The position numbers and the translations under genes are program-made. The notes under the pieces were generated by a model. That model saw nothing but the letters and a program-made list of their open reading frames with translations. It had not been told where the DNA came from and ran no database searches. A stretch of DNA of 64,000 bases from Anoplolepis gracilipes (taxonomy: Eukaryota > Arthropoda > Insecta > Hymenoptera > Formicidae), in contig NC_132978.1 of the NCBI RefSeq assembly GCF_047496725.1, positions 3,711,501-3,775,500 of the forward strand. The letters run 5' to 3'. Below, piece after piece: positions 62,149 through 64,000 of the stretch. The stretch's first letter is position 1. Each line of letters starts with the position of its first letter.

Positions 62149-64000
62149 GTAAGTGATTTTGCATGTGTCAATTGCTTTTGTAGATTAGTATGTTAGGTGG
62201 TACTTACAACCATTTAAAATAAATGTTAATTAAAATTAACCAAAGAAAATTTGATTTATTAGTCTTCTGTATCTTTCTACTTATGTTTTCAGACGAGGAG
62301 ACAAATTCAATCAAATTATTACGGTTAATATTAATTAACATTTGTGAAAGTGGTTTTATATAAAACTTTGTGGCTTTAGTTTGTCATATCAAATATATAT
62401 TGAACAGTTTTATCATCGATGCAGCATATGATTATCTTAGACGATAACACGATTTTTGCAATCAATAACAGACGTACAAGGTAGGATGAGATCACTTTGA
62501 GATAAATGAAGGTAAATACGAATATTATAAATGTAATGATAACAATTATTCAGCATGTAATCGATCACTTTTTGTTTTGCAAGGATAAATGTGTTTATAA
62601 AATGTTGTTATTATTACAAAGTACAGTTGGAAATACTCAACTTTTTATATAATATTTATGTTATAATAACTTCATATATATATGACTTCTTATTGAAATT
62701 TTAAATAAGGCATGTGTGTAAGCGTCATAAAAATACAACAATTTATGTCGCATAAATTCGCGATCGGCGATGCGTTAAAAGGAATACGCGCGACTTTCTT
62801 TTCTTATTTTTATTTTTTTTTTTTAATTGTTTTTTTTTTTAGAAATTGGCACGAATAGCTGAATTATTTTACTCGCGATCGTGGTCACAAAAAGTGGGAC
62901 ATGAAAAACGAATCGGTTAATGTTGCCGCAAAATCTGGGCCATCGCATTGGCGCCAACAGTGTCGATGATCTCGTCAGCTGATTGGCAATGGTCGGTAAC
63001 GAGTCAGTCCTGACAATTGATTCACATTATACCGGGTGTCAAGTCGGTCCATACTTATTTGTCCCCTAAATGACCTTTAATTTACTTTGATTAAACGTGA
63101 GTATTATGGCTCTGTGTGATCGAAATATATCTCTTACGTTTTTCTACACATCTATAAAGATAACTGTATTGCCGATCGAGTAAATGTACATAGATCTTTT
63201 GATAGAATTTGAAAATATTTTTAACAAAATCTGTCAGTACCCTTAAAAAGGATTATGCAAAGATTATAAATAATACTGATTATTTTATTTTTTTATTTTG
63301 TTTAATTTTCTAGAAATATTGATAAATTATTATATATCTTTATTATTATAATAATATTAAATTAAAATATTTTTAACTCTTTTATCTTTAGTTTATTCTT
63401 TGCACATATTTAAAACTTTTATATTTTATCGATATAGGATAGAAAAGGATATTGATTACAAAGCCAATTTGCAGATGGCGCCAATGATCAGATTACGTGT
63501 GATTCTAAAGTTCGTTGTAATTAGCGTGACTATTAACGTCATTTGATATATAAATGGGCACTTTTATGCAAATAATGAATAAATTTCCGCGCTGTTAAAG
63601 GCCACAAAGGAAAATACAGTTTCCCATATAATCCAAAGAGTTTTAATTAATTGTCTAATTATCACTCATGTCAATTATTAACTATATGGATTACTAATGT
63701 TGTTTCGTCGTCATGAATTTTAATATAATCTAATAATAGCACTCGAATCACATTTCGCGCTCGAAAATTGTTGACGCAATGTGTAACGCATTGCATATAT
63801 TAACGAGAAACTAATTTTGCACTGCAATTTATTTTGATTAATACACGAATTTATCGCGATCTTTACACCAAAGTGGTTGTAATTTAACGATTTACATTAT
63901 TATCAAATATTACATAGTACAATAATTTGTGGATTACAATTGTACATTTTGTTACTCTGTTTCGCAGAGTATAATACACGCGACCGACCTTGGTTAAGAT
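62149..64000 (+). other. downstream intron of the unrecognised gene, to the window edge
   Basis: Begins with a clear donor (CAGAG / GTAAGT). AT-rich; a strong poly(T) acceptor-like tract ends at 62842 but opens only 25 codons before a stop. A GC-richer patch lies at 62850-63060. No further exon is supported. Confidence 0.5.

Noticed and set aside
62843..62920. Possible next exon of the right-hand gene after a poly(T) acceptor
   Set aside because: It stays open for only 25 codons, ends in a stop with no donor, and shows no resemblance to a conserved domain.

Overview
The window is nuclear DNA of an insect, most likely an ant or another hymenopteran. This is inferred from three things. The genes are rich in introns with GT-AG junctions. 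The background is very AT-rich, broken by short CpG-rich blocks at promoters and first exons. The proteins are of animal type (IFT88, a 470-residue single-unit hexokinase, an mpaB/DUF2236-like protein). The species cannot be fixed without a search.

Layout, with all recognised protein genes on the + strand. (1) 1-3656: AT-rich intergenic or upstream sequence. (2) 3657-5090: an intact single-exon CDS of 477 residues in the mpaB / rubber-oxygenase-like family. (3) 5300-7430: microsatellites, a short tandem repeat of a palindromic unit, a degenerate transposon-like stretch, and a CpG-rich block with two E-boxes exactly 5 bp apart. (4) 8253-13782: the intraflagellar transport gene IFT88, 15 coding exons assembled here with every junction in phase, 797 residues. 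(5) about 16500-29630: hexokinase, a probable non-coding first exon near 16.6 kb and nine coding exons from 22959 to 29107, 470 residues. (6) about 31100-62150: probably one long gene that runs off the right edge, with a candidate promoter and first exon at 31.6 kb, about 23 kb of non-coding DNA, then coding exons at 55101-55351, 56928-58020 and 62083-62148. I do not recognise its product. A tRNA-Lys(CTT) gene lies antisense in its last visible intron.

The genes do not form a pathway: hexokinase starts sugar catabolism, IFT88 builds cilia of sensory neurons, and the mpaB-like protein is probably a membrane-associated oxidoreductase. I found no new multi-gene system, CRISPR array, virus or operon. 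The most unusual structures are non-coding: a 64-nt near-perfect hairpin in hexokinase intron 1, a 396-bp TTAA-flanked foldback element, a 170-bp AT-rich foldback next to a pair of inverted repeats about 1.8 kb apart, and the E-box pair.
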